64,000 nucleotides of DNA from Strobilurus pachycystidiatus (taxonomy: Eukaryota > Basidiomycota > Agaricomycetes > Agaricales > Physalacriaceae): contig JAHLMK010000014.1 in the NCBI GenBank assembly GCA_019915135.1, positions 1,406,498 to 1,470,497 of the forward strand, written 5' to 3'. A model generated the notes under the pieces. The model was not told the origin of the DNA and did not search any database. It saw only the letters and a list, made by a program, of their open reading frames with translations. The translations under genes were made by a program, and so were the position numbers. Of the stretch, positions 10,037-21,772 are shown in pieces (position 1 is the first letter of the stretch; the number at the start of each line of letters is the position of its first letter).

Positions 10037-11673
10037 TTACCTTTTCGCCGGCCGCGCATCCTTTTCATCGCGGTCTGATTTCCTCTTTACGTTTCCGTTG
10101 AACCCGTCGGCTGGAAGAACCTTGGGTGGCATAGGATAGAAGTACTTCCCTCTCGGATCCGGAGGCGTCCAGTCAAAACTGTTCGCCTCTCGTCTGAGGG
10201 AATCGTAGACCTCGTGGTTGAAGCCTGTGCACTGGAGCCCCAGACATTCATATCGCATGAAAGGGGAGTCGAGCAGCGTGCTTAAGAACGTTACGAGTTT
10301 TCGGCGGAGCCCGACATCGACGACGTCGGGGTGGATGGTGTCGTCAACGATGTCGCGGCGGTTCTGTGTACATTAGGCATCGAAGAAGGCGCTTGGAATC
10401 AGACTTACAAGGTCAGTACCTGTGCTCGTAAACCCGCCGGGAAGATACTTATGCAGTTGAATACACTTGTATGTTCCAGAATACCACACGTTCTGGTTTG
10501 CGTCTACGGTGAGGAGTTCCATGACATGCCCGTAGAGAGGTTGCATGGCCCGCTTGTAGACAATCCACCTGACGCGTGCATCCTGGCCTCCTAATGAGTG
10601 GGATATTCTTGCCTGGTACATCGGCCCGTAGAGCACGCCGTTCCCGTGGGCGCCCTCGCACCAGACGACGCGACCTGGTGTTCGGAAGATGAGGGCGTTG
10701 TTGGACCCGATCAAGGGGCTAGTCTATGTAAACGCGAGGTCAATTTCCCGTTGCCGTGGCTGCAGTGACAAAGCACAAACCTGGGGAGAGTCGATGAAAC
10801 GACGTAGGGGAGCGAGATCATTGCCACTAGCACCAGCCAGTTTATGAAAGGGTTTGAAATCCAGGGGACGTTGAATCTTGGGCGGATGGACAGCCATGAG
10901 CGACTTGAGGAAGGCGGGCTCGTCCTGACGTTCTTTGTGACGGGTGCAGACAATGAGAAGACAAACGAGCGTACCTTGGGTTGAAGCATGTTACTGCTGG
11001 TGGTTTCGGAGTACTAGATTGAGTGGTTGAGCATTCGGCTTGGATGGTCAGGAGATCAATGCTCACTGTATCCCAAGCACTTGTAAGTTCGTCAGCTCTT
11101 GCCTCGGCTCGCTCGAGCTTTTCTTCTAACGCCTGACGATCTTCATCCTTCGAGATCTGATCGGCTTTAAGAGTATCGCGCTCCTTCATATCGATAAGAA
11201 TGTGATAAGAGGACATGCAGTGAGCGACAAGATACCTGGCGAGCATTCTCTTTCTTCATCTTTTGCTTCTCGCACTTCTTCGACAAGGCCGTGACGCTTT
11301 CTGCGAGCTGGGCATTCTGTGCTAGCAAGTCATGAAGTTGGACTTGTAAATTCTGAGACGTAGTTCAGTTAGTGAAATGTGAGTGGGACACCAACAGGAC
11401 AGAACTTACGTCGTCACCTTCCCGCTTGACGGGGTGCATGCCAGGCATCTTTTCATTGTGATCGTTTGACTCGGCGCGCTGCTGCGTAATGTCAGACAAA
11501 TAGCCAGTCAGCCATCCATCGGCAATGCAAGACGTCCACTGCCCAGGGCCAAAAAGACGTACATCGTTTTTGTCTTGCAAGTCCTTGACCCTTTCCTGCG
11601 ACTCTCGAAGGGCGCTGGCAAGCGCTGCGACGACTTCTGGGCCGTAGGAGTCGTGCTTGGGGAGTTCAGACAT
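10037..11673 (-). CDS. Coiled-coil protein with a basidiomycete-specific C-terminal domain
   Basis: Start at 11673 (MSELPKHDSYGPEV); stop at 10037-10039. About eight short exons are recognisable. The N-terminal half is charged and heptad-like, including SKKCEKQKMKKENARQ and EEKLERAEARADELTSAW. After a linker (DEPAFLKSLMAVHPP) comes a conserved-looking globular part with VVWCEGAHGNGVLYGP, WIVYKRAMQPLYGHVMELL and VWYSGTYKCIQLHKYLPGG. The C-terminus is basic (VKRKSDRDEKDARPAKR). The globular part resembles a domain of unknown function widespread in Agaricomycetes (possibly DUF6697; recalled, not searched). I do not know its function. The exon carrying FKPFHKLAGASGNDLAPLRR was placed by reading frame. 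Confidence 0.7.
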
Positions 11674-12169
11674 GATGCTGGTTGAGAGAAAGAGAAAGGA
11701 GAAGATTCATGGGAAAATGTAAGTTAAATGGGCGGGACGGTGCTTCTCCAATTTGATCTGCGCTGGTTTGAAGCACCGCTGGGAAAATTTTGAGCTGATG
11801 GTTACCTGGGAGCAGAAATTCACGAGATTAGAGAGCTCAATAGCCAAGACTACGAGTAGGTCGATGTATACGAAGTCCGTTTAGGTCGAACGATGAGGAT
11901 CCAGAGGACAGATGGGAGGAGGATCAGCTCTCAACGTGCAGCGGCGGCGTCTTTCATCCTTATTGGCCTGTGATCGTGTGTGTGTGCACAAAGAACAGTG
12001 CAGACTCGATGGCTGACCGAAGATCTGGATCTTCTGCATTTGCGTGGCAGGTACAAGCAAAGGGGAAAGCGAGTGTTTGTTCAAGTTGACGGCCGTCCGA
12101 GCGATCAAGCATGTGATTGCGACCTGTTCAAACTTCACCTTGATCTCGATTCTCGAGCGTGAACTCGCC
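11674..12169. other. Divergent intergenic region
   Basis: This is the shared upstream region of the minus-strand coiled-coil gene and the plus-strand F-box gene. I see no gene here, and no clear TATA box on either side. Confidence 0.45.
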
Positions 12170-13470
12170 ATGGACTTCCTACCACAGGAGCTATGGGACA
12201 AAGTCCTTTCATATCTTTTGTATCCAGCCGACAAGCACACCTTGCTGGCATGCTCTCTCGTCTGCCGCGCATTCCTCCCACAGACGCGCAAAATTCTTTT
12301 CAGCGAAGTCACTCTCTCCAGAACCGTTGACGCCGAATTTCTCCAGGACGCTTCCCCCTTGGTACTGCAAAGCGCTCGGAAGCTTGTTCTCACGGGTGGC
12401 CGTTATCGTGAATTTCCTCTTGCGCGGTTGGACGCCTTTCCTCCGCTCCAGAGCCTTCTCATGGAGTGGATATCATTCCGCGTCGCCTCAGAGGCATTCA
12501 GAGACTCCATTTCGGCTCTCCGATTCGACTCCGTGCGGCTCAAATGCATGACATTCATGTTTCCCAAAGATCTTTGCATTGCACTGCACGGTCTCACGGA
12601 CCTTGGACACGTCGATATCATCCAATGCGCCGCAGACGAGACATATGACTTTCTAGACGTCTGTACGCGACCTCACCCCTCTATCGGCAGTATGACACTG
12701 CGTTCTCCTGATCCGATTCTCTACCGAATGATGAAACGTGGCCAGTTCCTCAATCGGCTGAGAAAGCTTGATTTCCACCTGAATAACTCGAGCACCGCCA
12801 TTGCCATGGGGCTGCTTGCGTCAATTCTGAAGGATACCGAGGCCTCGTTGACTTCACTCAGTCTTCGTCTGACCGATCTCGGAAAAGAGCGTGCGTATTT
12901 GGGACTATGTTCGAGTCGCTTGCATAATCTGATCACCACTCATCACAGCAAATCCCGAATGGATGACTGTCCCTCTAAACATCACACATCTTTCAGATCT
13001 ATCGCTGAAAATGTGGGATCCGTTGCAGTATCATATTTGGGCTCGAAATTATCGAGCGCCATACGACAGGTTTCCGGACTGGTTGCTCTCCAGTTTCAGG
13101 CAACTTTCCCCAAATGACCCACTGGAGACTGTTCATTTGGCGACTTTCGCATCAGAGGAAGTCGAGACTCGATTCCCGAGCGACTCTGCCTACACCTTTT
13201 GGCGGCACCTCGGCGCAGCGCTGTCTTCTCTCCGTTCTCCGTCTCTTCATATTCAGATGAAACCAGTTCGCACTCTCTATGAACCCGTCATCCCCCAGGT
13301 CGAGCATATCTTTCCTTTACGAGACAAGATCAGGAAGCAGCTCAGTGATTACAAGTTCGCGAGTGTCACCGTCGTCGAGAACGAATCATCCGCAGGTAAG
13401 CGAGCGCCCTTCAATCTATTTCTGCTCCCGAAGGTTGACGAGTAAACCGCCAGAGGACGACCCATTTTAA
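12170..13470 (+). CDS. F-box domain protein
   Basis: Exons 12170-12890 and 12949-13395, then probably 13454-13470, give 394 residues. The N-terminus has a typical fungal F-box: LPQELWDKVLSYLLYP followed by TLLACSLVCRAFLPQTRKILF. The rest is a leucine-rich, LRR-like region (LRKLDFHLNNSSTAIAMGLL, LTSLSLRLTDLG) common in Agaricomycete F-box proteins. F-box proteins link substrates to Skp1/Cullin1 ubiquitin ligases; the substrate is unknown. The strong donor GTAAGC at 13396 and acceptor at 13453 suggest a last exon ending EDDPF. Reading through instead gives a stop at 13445. Confidence 0.85.
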
Positions 13471-14720
13471 CCTTACGGAGACCATGGCATCCTTCAAGAG
13501 CCTAATCACAGATCCCGGTATGTGTCCTCCTACCATTGACCGGCTCATTTTCAGCTGACGCTGACAGGTTGCGGAGTTTCGCGTATATACGAGGAAGATA
13601 GAATGATAACAAACGTGATGTATGCCTCCATATTACTGAGCCATCAGCAGAGTGTTCCTGTGCATCGATACTGTCAGTGGTCAGTCACAGCGTCGAGCTG
13701 CTACTTTTGGTCTCAGACAATCGAATAGGCCTGGCCCCTCTCTTTTCATTTAGTACCGACGGTGAAGCTGAGACTCCCATAGATGGCAATCACCGTTCTC
13801 TGATGGGAGAACATTATTTTATAAGCATCGCGTCATGAAGACCCTCGACATCTCTGTGCCAAGAAGAGCTGATCCTGCAATTTCGGAGACATCGTCCATT
13901 GATCCACAGTTTCTTATAGGTCACTGCTCATTATTGCGTGCTCACTGTTCAGGTTAGCGCCTCGGTGAATACATTTGCGAAACTAGAGAACGTCAATCAT
14001 TCTGTATCGTGTTGACTTGAAGTCTTGCATTTGCACAGGCTTTGAGGCGTCGAGCACCGGTCACGGCGGAGATCATACTGATACTCGTACTGCGACCCTC
14101 CTTCAGCCTCGTCACGCTTGAGGGCGCGTAGGAGCGCGGCTCATTGTCCTGCGACGAACAGCAAACGAAAAGCCCGGCTATCCTACCATCTGCCAGTCTT
14201 GAATTCCTTCCGGGCTGCTGGGCGCAATCGGACACCGATCGTGCACTCCTGCGCTCTTGGTTCCAGGCCGAGACCCACAGTGACTTCTCGACTAGGTACC
14301 GGCGATTATTATCGCCTCATACATACGCATGGGCGCGACGTCGCAGGTTGAACCTAGGTATGTTTACCGTTGATACCCCCTGCTCAAACAACTCCTACCC
14401 AGTCACATGACGGTTCCCTAGCTCTCTACCCTTTCGAAATCTATCCCAGAAGCTCACATCAGATTACTGCGAGGCATCATACGCCATTCCTCGCGTCTTG
14501 TTTGACAGATGGTGGAACTTTCTAGCCTGGATCCAGCTTGATCCTCCTTCAACTGAGAGTACCTTGCAGTCACTCGCCAAGAAATCCGAGGGCGTTTGGG
14601 GTTTCGAAAGCTAGAGAGGTGCACGGTGAGTCCAAGCCGCACGGTGACAAAGGCACCATGTCGACTTACCTCGGATCTGGACCGACTACTCGTGTGCGTA
14701 CCTGTCATTTGCGTTCGAGA
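13471..14720. other. Intergenic region, no gene supported
   Basis: This 1.25-kb stretch has only short, inconsistent frames. ATGGCATCCTTCAAGAGC near 13483 followed by a GTATGT donor could be the start of a lost gene, but nothing coherent follows. Confidence 0.4.
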
Positions 14721-14728
14721 TATAAAAC
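14721..14728 (+). promoter_or_regulatory. TATA box of the secreted beta-sandwich gene
   Basis: TATAAAAC lies 76 bases before the ATG at 14797. Confidence 0.5.
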
Positions 14729-14796
14729 CTACTGTCTCTACAGAGTCGAGTCTCATCGGTCCACTGCATCTGCATCGATATCTTTCTCAAAGCATC

Positions 14797-15616
14797 ATGT
14801 TCAAACAAGATGGGTGGGCTATCGACTGCCTTGCCTCGGTGCGAGTATTGACTGATATCACAGTCTTGGCCACGATCTCTCTCATCGCCGCGTACTGCAG
14901 CGCCGGCGTCTTCGCGCAGCCTACTGGTACAACATCCTGTCTATCCTTCTTGCCACATCGTATTGAATCCCATCAACAGACCACAGCGCCCGCAATGCTC
15001 TGGAGGCTCGCGACCTTACATTGGGTAACGCTCAATGGATCTGGACGGGAGAAGAAGGCAGCAGTGGAGGCACTGCTCCCGCTGGACGGCGCGGCTTCCG
15101 CAAGAACATCACCCATCTCTACACTGGGTGTCCCGTCTGTGTTACGCTCGCCATCGGCGCGTAAGTTCCACCCTTTACGAACCCCGAGACCGCGTCTGAT
15201 GCCCGACCAACAGGGACAACGGTTACATCCTCTACGTCAACGGCGCCGTGATCGGGGACAACCTCAGCAAGCTCGGATCGACCACGGCTTTCTCCCAAGC
15301 AGAGACGTACAGCGTCGCGCTCAATCCCGAGGGCGCCAACGTTATTGCAGTCAACGCCACAAATATCAGCGGACCTGCTGCTGTTGTAGTCACCGGTTCT
15401 ATCACTTACAGTGACGGCAGCGAGGTTCCCTTCATCTCTGACTCGTCTTGGGCTACCCTCGCGGCAGCGCCACCCTCGGGCTTCCAGGACCCGCTCTTTG
15501 ACGCTTCGTCCTGGACTGCCGCTTCCCAACAAGGAACCAACGGTGTTTATCCTTGGGGTCAGACGACGATTTTGCCACTTGTTGGAGGGAAATGTGCGGC
15601 TTATCAGGCGAAGTAA
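14797..15616 (+). CDS. Secreted protein with a carbohydrate-binding-like beta-sandwich
   Basis: Exons 14797-14926, 14980-15160 and 15214-15616 encode 237 residues. A hydrophobic N-terminal segment (VLATISLIAAYCSAGVFAQP) looks like a late signal peptide or signal anchor. The mature part has AQWIWTGE, RRGFRKNITHLY, LAIGADNGYILYVNGAVIGD, EGANVIAVNATN and a C-terminal QQGTNGVYPWGQTT. This pattern resembles the galactose-binding-like domain found next to alpha-L-rhamnosidase catalytic domains and in many Agaricomycete secreted proteins. No catalytic domain is present, so I infer a lectin-like or wall-associated role. The start at 14797 suits the TATA box; an upstream in-frame ATG at 14596 is unlikely. 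Confidence 0.75.
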
Positions 15617-15956
15617 GCGTGAAGAGCGGGCGTTACATACTATGAAATCTCTATACTTTCGTACTGTTTCTTCGGGCTTTCGGTGTTGTCTATATTCTTC
15701 TATGATGAACGTGTTGTTGTACTGCCTTCTTTGTGAGTGAGGGACGTGAAGATATTCTTGTCACTGCCTATTTACTTCCGGCAATTGGCGCGCTATGACG
15801 GAAGTAGATCGTTTTCGGCCCTGCCATTTGATTTTTGTCCTTTTAACCCCCACACTCACCCACCCCAGACTTGACAGCGACCCACATCTGCACACCCACC
15901 CTTTCATAAAAGCCGCTACTACTACCATTACTTACTCAACAGAACCAGGCCCACCC

Positions 15957-16808
15957 ATGTCTCCGCCACCACAATATCAGCAACTAGACATTACATTCCC
16001 CCAATGGCCTGGCTGGGACACGCGCCACCTGTCTATGTCGCGGATCTCCACCGACTCTTTCCCGACGGACCTGGACCTGGACCTCAGAGCGTACGAGGAC
16101 GGGTGCTCCTGCGCCCCATCCGGGCCCATCGCGCCAACGTTGCCCCCACCATCCTACGACTCGCCGGGCCTGAGCGTGCAAGTCGACTCTGCCTCCCACG
16201 ACGACTACTCCTCCGACACGCCTGTCTTCCACGCCACCATGTCCGCTGCTTCCGCAACGACGGCGCTCGCGCTAAAGTTCGCGTTCCGGGAAGACCTGAT
16301 CCCCGCGCTGTTCCACGAAGCACACATATACGCGACGCACCTCGGAGGCGTGCAGGGGACGGTGGTGCCGTGGTGCTGGGGCCTCTTCGTCGGGACGTCC
16401 TCATCCACCGAGTCGCGCATCGCCTGTCTCGTGCTAGAATATTGGGGCGAGGCACTCCCCGTACCGTTCAACGATCTACACACACACCTGAGGTACGCCT
16501 GTGGTCTTATCCCTCTTTCCAATATCCGTCGCTCATGGACTAGGATGAACATTCTGGAAAAATTACGGGCGCTGCATCAATGTGGCGTACATCACGGTGA
16601 TGTCGGTGGTTTCTCTTTCCATGTTTCGTAATCGCGATAATGAATGCTTGTGCTATGACAGTTCGCCGAACGTAATATCTTATACCTGGAGGGTAATGGG
16701 GTTGACATCCGCATTATTGACTTTGACCAGACTGCGGCTCATCAATGCGTCGGCGTCGAGTGTGATATCCTGCGGCAGGCCGGAAGGGTGATGGAGGTTG
16801 CGGGTTAG
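15957..16808 (+). CDS. Small protein kinase-like protein
   Basis: Exons 15957-16492, 16544-16601 and 16662-16808 give 246 residues. The first 100 residues are disordered, Pro/Ser/Asp-rich. A minimal kinase fold follows: ALALKFAFRED with the likely ATP-binding lysine, FHEAHIYATHL with the helix-C glutamate, then HHGDFAERNIL (catalytic HxD..N) and IRIIDFDQTAAHQC (DFG equivalent). There is no glycine-rich loop and almost no C-lobe after the DFD, so activity is uncertain. Such short HGD-DFD proteins are numerous in mushroom genomes. The exon 2 donor (GTCGGT at 16602) was chosen because it restores HGD-FAERN. A fragment of the last exon recurs near 24.2 kb on the other strand. Confidence 0.8.
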
Positions 16809-17055
16809 AAAACCGTGTTCCTTTGTTTCCACACAATACCATCCACGCAATCTCACAAGATAGAGTGATGCATCCAATTATTTATACAAGTAAAGTTCTA
16901 CGCTGTAATGTACAAGTCCATGCTTTATGTAGCTGTCCCAAGTTCGTGAAAGCAAATCGATGATGTGTACAGTAGCTGTTCGTGAAGAGCATGAGTCCAA
17001 TTCTGATCCCACGTTTATGAGGGAAGCAGTTCGATTCGTTCCGAGCGCGTTCGAA

Positions 17056-17616
17056 TCAGAAATCCGGACCGCCCGTGATAGTGAATTTGGGAGAGAAGTT
17101 GCCCGAGTCGCCGAACACTGCGAAGCATAGGTTAGTATGGATGTGAAAGATGATAAGGCGTTGGGTGTGTACGCACAGACAAGCTGGTAGTTGGAGTGTT
17201 CAACGACCCATGGAATCTTGACTTTCTGATGGCCGCGCAGGATATCGAAGCCATCGGCGAGAACAACTAGTAGGATGAGGTAGATTAGGTGAGGTGGACG
17301 AGGTAACGGATGCGCGGGACTCACTAGGCGTGGTGCTGCTGCCTTGCCTCAGCCTGATGCTCCCGAGCTTGTTCGTGATCTGGGCGGGCGGGTTCGAAAC
17401 GTCCCTATGTACACAACAATCGATCAGCTGGGTCCGGCACCCGATTAGAGCTGTGGGCACATACCATTTGACAGTGACGGTCGAGTTGACAGTCAACACG
17501 ACGCCGGCGGTGGGGTAGGTGATAGGCGGGACGTACACATCCCTCGCCACAGGGACCGCAGATACGAAGGATACGAGCGCGGCGGCGAAGAAGAGGACGA
17601 AAGACGTGAAGTTCAT
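17056..17616 (-). CDS. Kre9/KNH-like small secreted protein (copy 3 of 3)
   Basis: Four exons (17616-17465, 17404-17325, 17266-17177, 17117-17056) encode 127 residues with the same layout as copy 2. It has a signal peptide (SFVLFFAAALVSFVSAVPVA), then VYVPPITYPTAGVVLTVNST, SNPPAQITNKLGSIRLRQG, NYQLV and FGDSGNFSPKFTITGGPDF. It differs from copy 2 by a shorter C-terminus without the Cys pair. It is likely exported to the wall or medium. Its orientation is opposite to copy 2. Confidence 0.85.
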
Positions 17617-17699
17617 GATAAGAGGGTAGTGGGTTTAGAACGAAGAGGTCGTAACAGCTGGTGGCTGATGAGGAGAGAGATTGGCTGCAGCCATGGCCC

Positions 17700-17707
17700 T
17701 TTATATA
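17700..17707 (-). promoter_or_regulatory. TATA box of Kre9-like copy 3
   Basis: TATATAAA on the minus strand lies about 84 bases before the ATG at 17616 and is followed by CCAATCTCTCTC, matching copies 1 and 2. Confidence 0.6.
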
Positions 17708-18517
17708 CGAGACGATCCGCGTCATGAGTAGGCGTATGACACGAACACCCGGCACTGCATGCCCGGGATTGGCAGCGACATGATCCGGCAGGTCTAGCAC
17801 AACCCCCATGACGTGGGAGATTCAATTAGCGGTGCTTCTGGGTGATTCCAGAGATAACAATTACTATTGGTGGTGCTTCGGTGGGGACGTTCATGTCCGC
17901 TCCTTGAAACGGTGAAACGGTGGTGGAAGTCGGCGTCCAGCCTCAGATCACGGCGAGTACTGGCCTTCAAGTTGCGGGCAATAGTAGTATATGATCTGAC
18001 GGAGTCACGGAGACGGTGAGTCTGGACCAGCGATATGACACATGGGTATGATTTTCAGGCCGCCGACCCAGTGGCGGGCATAGAAAAGACCCACATTCGG
18101 GTCGGGGCGGGGTCGGAATGTCGTGCAAATGAAAGATGACACACATACTGCGCTCCAAATTGCGTCGTTATTCATCAGAAAAACACGCCGCCGTAGAGCA
18201 CTGGCGCACACCACGCAGGTCATCGATCCCTCCGGCGAAGAAAATTTTATTGCTGTGCACTGTGGTCTACTAACAATCAGATGACGCTGCAAGCTGGAGC
18301 AGAATAAACGATGCGCACGCGTTTCAATGGACGGTGGCACCCCAGGAGAATCTCCGCGCTGTACCTGCCCAATCCTCGCTCGCGACTTGCGAGGTCTTTT
18401 TGCGTTTTAGATAGTGATACGCTATGACCGGCGGCGCAAGCTGTCTCTCTTCGATTGACTCCGGGAGCTAAGGGGATCCTCAGAACCACGAACGCAGAAG
18501 AAGGGAGCTGGAGCTGG

Positions 18518-19400
18518 AGTGGCGCAAGGTACCACCAGGTAGACCAGGCTTCGTCGCGACATTAACGGCCATGGGAAGCGCGCGCGCATCTATCCTCTCC
18601 GAGGCGAGTGGGAGTGTATTGAGGTCGGGTTCGGTGCCGGTAAACTACTGGTAGGCGTCGACACGCATGTTAATCCTCGGCACCCTGCGGGGTGAAGCAC
18701 TGGATGCAGGCAACATTAAAGGGCTATGTAAAGTGCCGGGGATGGAATCGCCGCGGCGGGTGAAGAGATACACACGGAATGGAATGAGCAAGCAAAAAAA
18801 CACCCTGCGCGAGACGTGAACGACTCAGACGGAGGATCCGCAGAAGGTGACTAGATGCTGCAGGATCGCCGTGAGCGCAAAGTACCACCAGGTAGAAGTT
18901 CGCGTGGCCGACATTAACGGTGTGCGCACATCTAGTTGAAGGTCGGTACCGGCAACCTAATAGAGCAAGATGCCAGGCGCCTGTTGATCCTCGGCACCTA
19001 GCGGAGAGAAGTACCGCCAGAGGATAACACGCTCAGGAGGAGTGGGTTGCTTGCGGGCGGGTTTGGAACATGACAGGATGCCAATGCGCCGCTGGAATGG
19101 GGGAAACGTAAAGGAATACACAGCAGAGTACCACCTTGGGCAAAAGGTGGACGAGTGGCCTCGGAGGATGGAGTTTGCAGGTACCCGACATGAACGGTGA
19201 GCCACGAACGGTGAGCGGGCAACTATCTGTCCGAGGCGAGTGGTGAATTAGACTAAGGGCGCCGGCACCGACTTGGACTGAAGTAGCTCGGCATGAACTC
19301 GCAGCAATATAAGTGTCAATGAATTCGAGCAAGAGCTAAAGTAAGTCGTTAATCCTCGGAATCAAGCGAGACGAAGTAGTTGAATGCACCTTTAGGCGCT
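18518..19400. repeat. Degenerate tandem repeat, three units of about 330 bp
   Basis: A unit with the order AGTACCACC(AGGTAG), CGACATTAACGG, then TTAATCCTCGGCACC recurs, diverged, starting near 18520, 18880 and 19127. No open frame is kept across the units. It fills most of the gap between Kre9-like copy 3 and CHS7. The flank at 17830-18517 holds the shared Kre9 upstream block and nothing else I can name. Confidence 0.55.
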
Positions 19401-20036
19401 GGACAAGTGGCGGAATTAAGCATGTAGGGCTATATAAGCGCGCCACATCATGATGGAGGGACCGAGGAAGGACGCTGCGAGGCTAAGTTGGCTGGTATAG
19501 AAGAAAAGGTAGAGAGCTACGCACCAAGAGGGCCAGCGAATTACGTGGACGCGCCGCCTTCGAGAAAGCGCTCTGCTGCCGCGTTGAAAAGGGCCAGGCG
19601 GACTGGGACTTTCTGACCGCGCCCCTGCCGTGCCCTCGAGGTCATGCTGCGCTGCGCCATCCATCAGTTTCCTGGCTGTTCCACCGAGATTCGCGCGTCT
19701 TGCCCCATATTGGATCTGCGCCGAAAGTTATGCAGTGGTGAGCGTGTTGAGAGCGGCGAAGAGAGGGCGTGGAGAGCGGGCAAGGCGATGGGAAAGATGC
19801 TATTCCAGTCGACGTCGTCGTACCTGTCGATGGTCGCCATCGTGGCCGTCGTCAACGAGCACATGGAGGCACAGGCACACCAATCAGGAAGGCCACTGCT
19901 ATCCGGCGGTGCCAAGAGCAAACAAAAGCGATGAGCACGTGGGACTTTGAGGCTTTTCCCAACAGTGACCTCTACTGTCGACGACGACGCCCACAACGGC
20001 CTCGAGCACCCCGCCCGCAACGACGACAGGGCCGCC
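19401..20036. other. Upstream region of CHS7
   Basis: It contains a TATATAAG near 19431 and short frames, including a 96-codon frame at 19644-19934 that I cannot support as a gene. Confidence 0.35.
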
Positions 20037-21014
20037 ATGACGCGCTTCGGCGACTTCAAACCGCTCTGCACCTCGACGCCCTCCTATCCATGGTGCAATC
20101 TCTTCTACCGGCACCTCCTCGACATCGACTCGAATGTCATCTCGCCCTCATCGGGCGACCCGGTCGGCATCAACCCCACATGCGGTATCCCGCGCGTCGG
20201 CACCGACGGCAGCCTTAGCAACATCGCCAACATCCTCGCATGCGGGCTGAGCATACCCTTCGTCGCCGTCTTGGTTTTTATCGTGTCCCGCCGCAAGGCA
20301 GCCGTCGGCCGCGTCGAGCTGCGCGCCTTCCTCGCGCTGTATCTGCTCACGCTCCCGCTCCAGATCCTCACCACCGGCAGCCTGCTCGAGCAGGGCTCCA
20401 CCGCCCTCGTCGTCCTCACCGCCATCCACGCCGGCCTCGTCGCTGCCCTCTTCGGTGCATTGCTGGCCAACGCACTCGTCGCGACGCAGATCGTCGAGGA
20501 CGGCACCATGTCCTCCATCATCCCCTTCACCATCCTCTGCGTCATCTCCTTCGTCGCCGCCCTCTATGTCTCGCTTGACGTTGGTCTCGGCTTCACAGAC
20601 ACGCTCAAGCCTGGCAACCCCCAGTCTTCGCTCCACTCCATCGCCCTTTTTGTCGTCACCAGCATATGGCCGGCTGTGTGCGCACTGGTGTATCTTGGCT
20701 TAATGGCATACATCGTCCTCGCCGTCCTCAACGAGACGAAGCCCATGTGGTTTTATGTCATTGCCGCCATCCTATTCGTTCTCGGCCAGCTTGCGTGGTT
20801 CTTGTTGGGTAAGACCATCTGCAAGGGCACCGATAGCAAGGTGGATGGCAGCTTCGTCGCAACAGTCCTAGAAACTGCTGCTGTCGGTGTTTTGTATTTG
20901 GCGTGGAAAAGTATTACCGAAGGTGTGTTCCGTTCATTGTCATTCTCCTTCTTTCTCTGATCACATCCCACAGAAACTTGGGACGAGGACCCTTATTACG
21001 GCGGCTACCAATAA
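20037..21014 (+). CDS. CHS7: Chitin synthase export chaperone Chs7
   Basis: Exons 20037-20922 and 20974-21014 encode 308 residues. The N-terminus is typical: TRFGDFKPLCTSTPSYPWCN and NPTCGIPRVGTDGSL. Seven hydrophobic segments follow, including NIANILACGLSIPFVAVLVF and MWFYVIAAILFVLGQLAWFL, ending in TEETWDEDPYYGGYQ. Chs7 is an ER membrane protein that folds chitin synthase III and lets it leave the ER for the cell surface. The length and the acidic tail match the family. The in-frame frame extends upstream to 19947, but the ATG at 20037 sits in the good context GCCGCCATG and gives the family N-terminus. Confidence 0.95.
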
Positions 21015-21017
21015 CTT

Positions 21018-21335
21018 TTTACTTACTCATATACCTGTATCTAGCCGCCATTTGTATTCATTTGTCTTGGGGCAATCACGACCACCTTTCTGCGATACCA
21101 AACCATCTCCAGGTCGCATAGTACGCTTCGTTTCAGTCGCAGTCCTCCCATGTTGTTGTTCCGTTGCGCAGCTACTTACTCGTACACCTGTATCTAGCTG
21201 TCATTTGTATCATCTTGACGCAATCACGACTACCTTTCTGCGATACCAAACCATCTCCCAGGTTGTTCACCAGCATCCATTCCGTTCGCCTCGTTTCAGC
21301 CCCAGCCTCCCCGTGTTGTTGATTCGTTGCGCAGC
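21018..21335 (+). repeat. Tandem duplication of about 155 bp downstream of CHS7
   Basis: The segment 21018-21172 (TTACTTACTCATATACCTGT to GTTGCGCAGC) is repeated at 21173-21335 with moderate divergence. It lies in the CHS7 3' flank. Confidence 0.65.
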
Positions 21336-21772
21336 TTTTTGGCTATTCGTCGTTGTTCCGTCTCTTCACTGGTGGACATTTCCCGTTTGATTATCGATAC
21401 AGTGGTATCTGTCGGAGCGCGATCAGACTGAATGGTGGGTGGATCAAGACGAGCTGTTAACTACATAGGACCCGGACTGCGGATGGGGGAAAGGAAAGGA
21501 AGGCTCTCAACCAGATCGTTCCCGTCGAGAAGCGTGCTGTTCTGTTTGTCGGGAAGTATTAGACCGGACGCTCCATGCCGCTAGCGCTTGGCCTCGCACG
21601 CTCGTCTTTCGAAGACATCTGTGCGACGTCCTATCACCAAGACCAGGCAGCAAATATGGATGCAGCTAAGTTACTGTCAGTGAGGAGATAGAGCTGCGTG
21701 TAATCCAGTTTCAGCACGGGACGTCGACTTTGGTATACATGTCGCTATAAGAGCGGTCTGTCGTTCACTAAT

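Noticed and set aside
20148..20636. Open frames of 146-162 codons antisense to CHS7
   Set aside because: They are shadows of the CHS7 membrane-protein exon.
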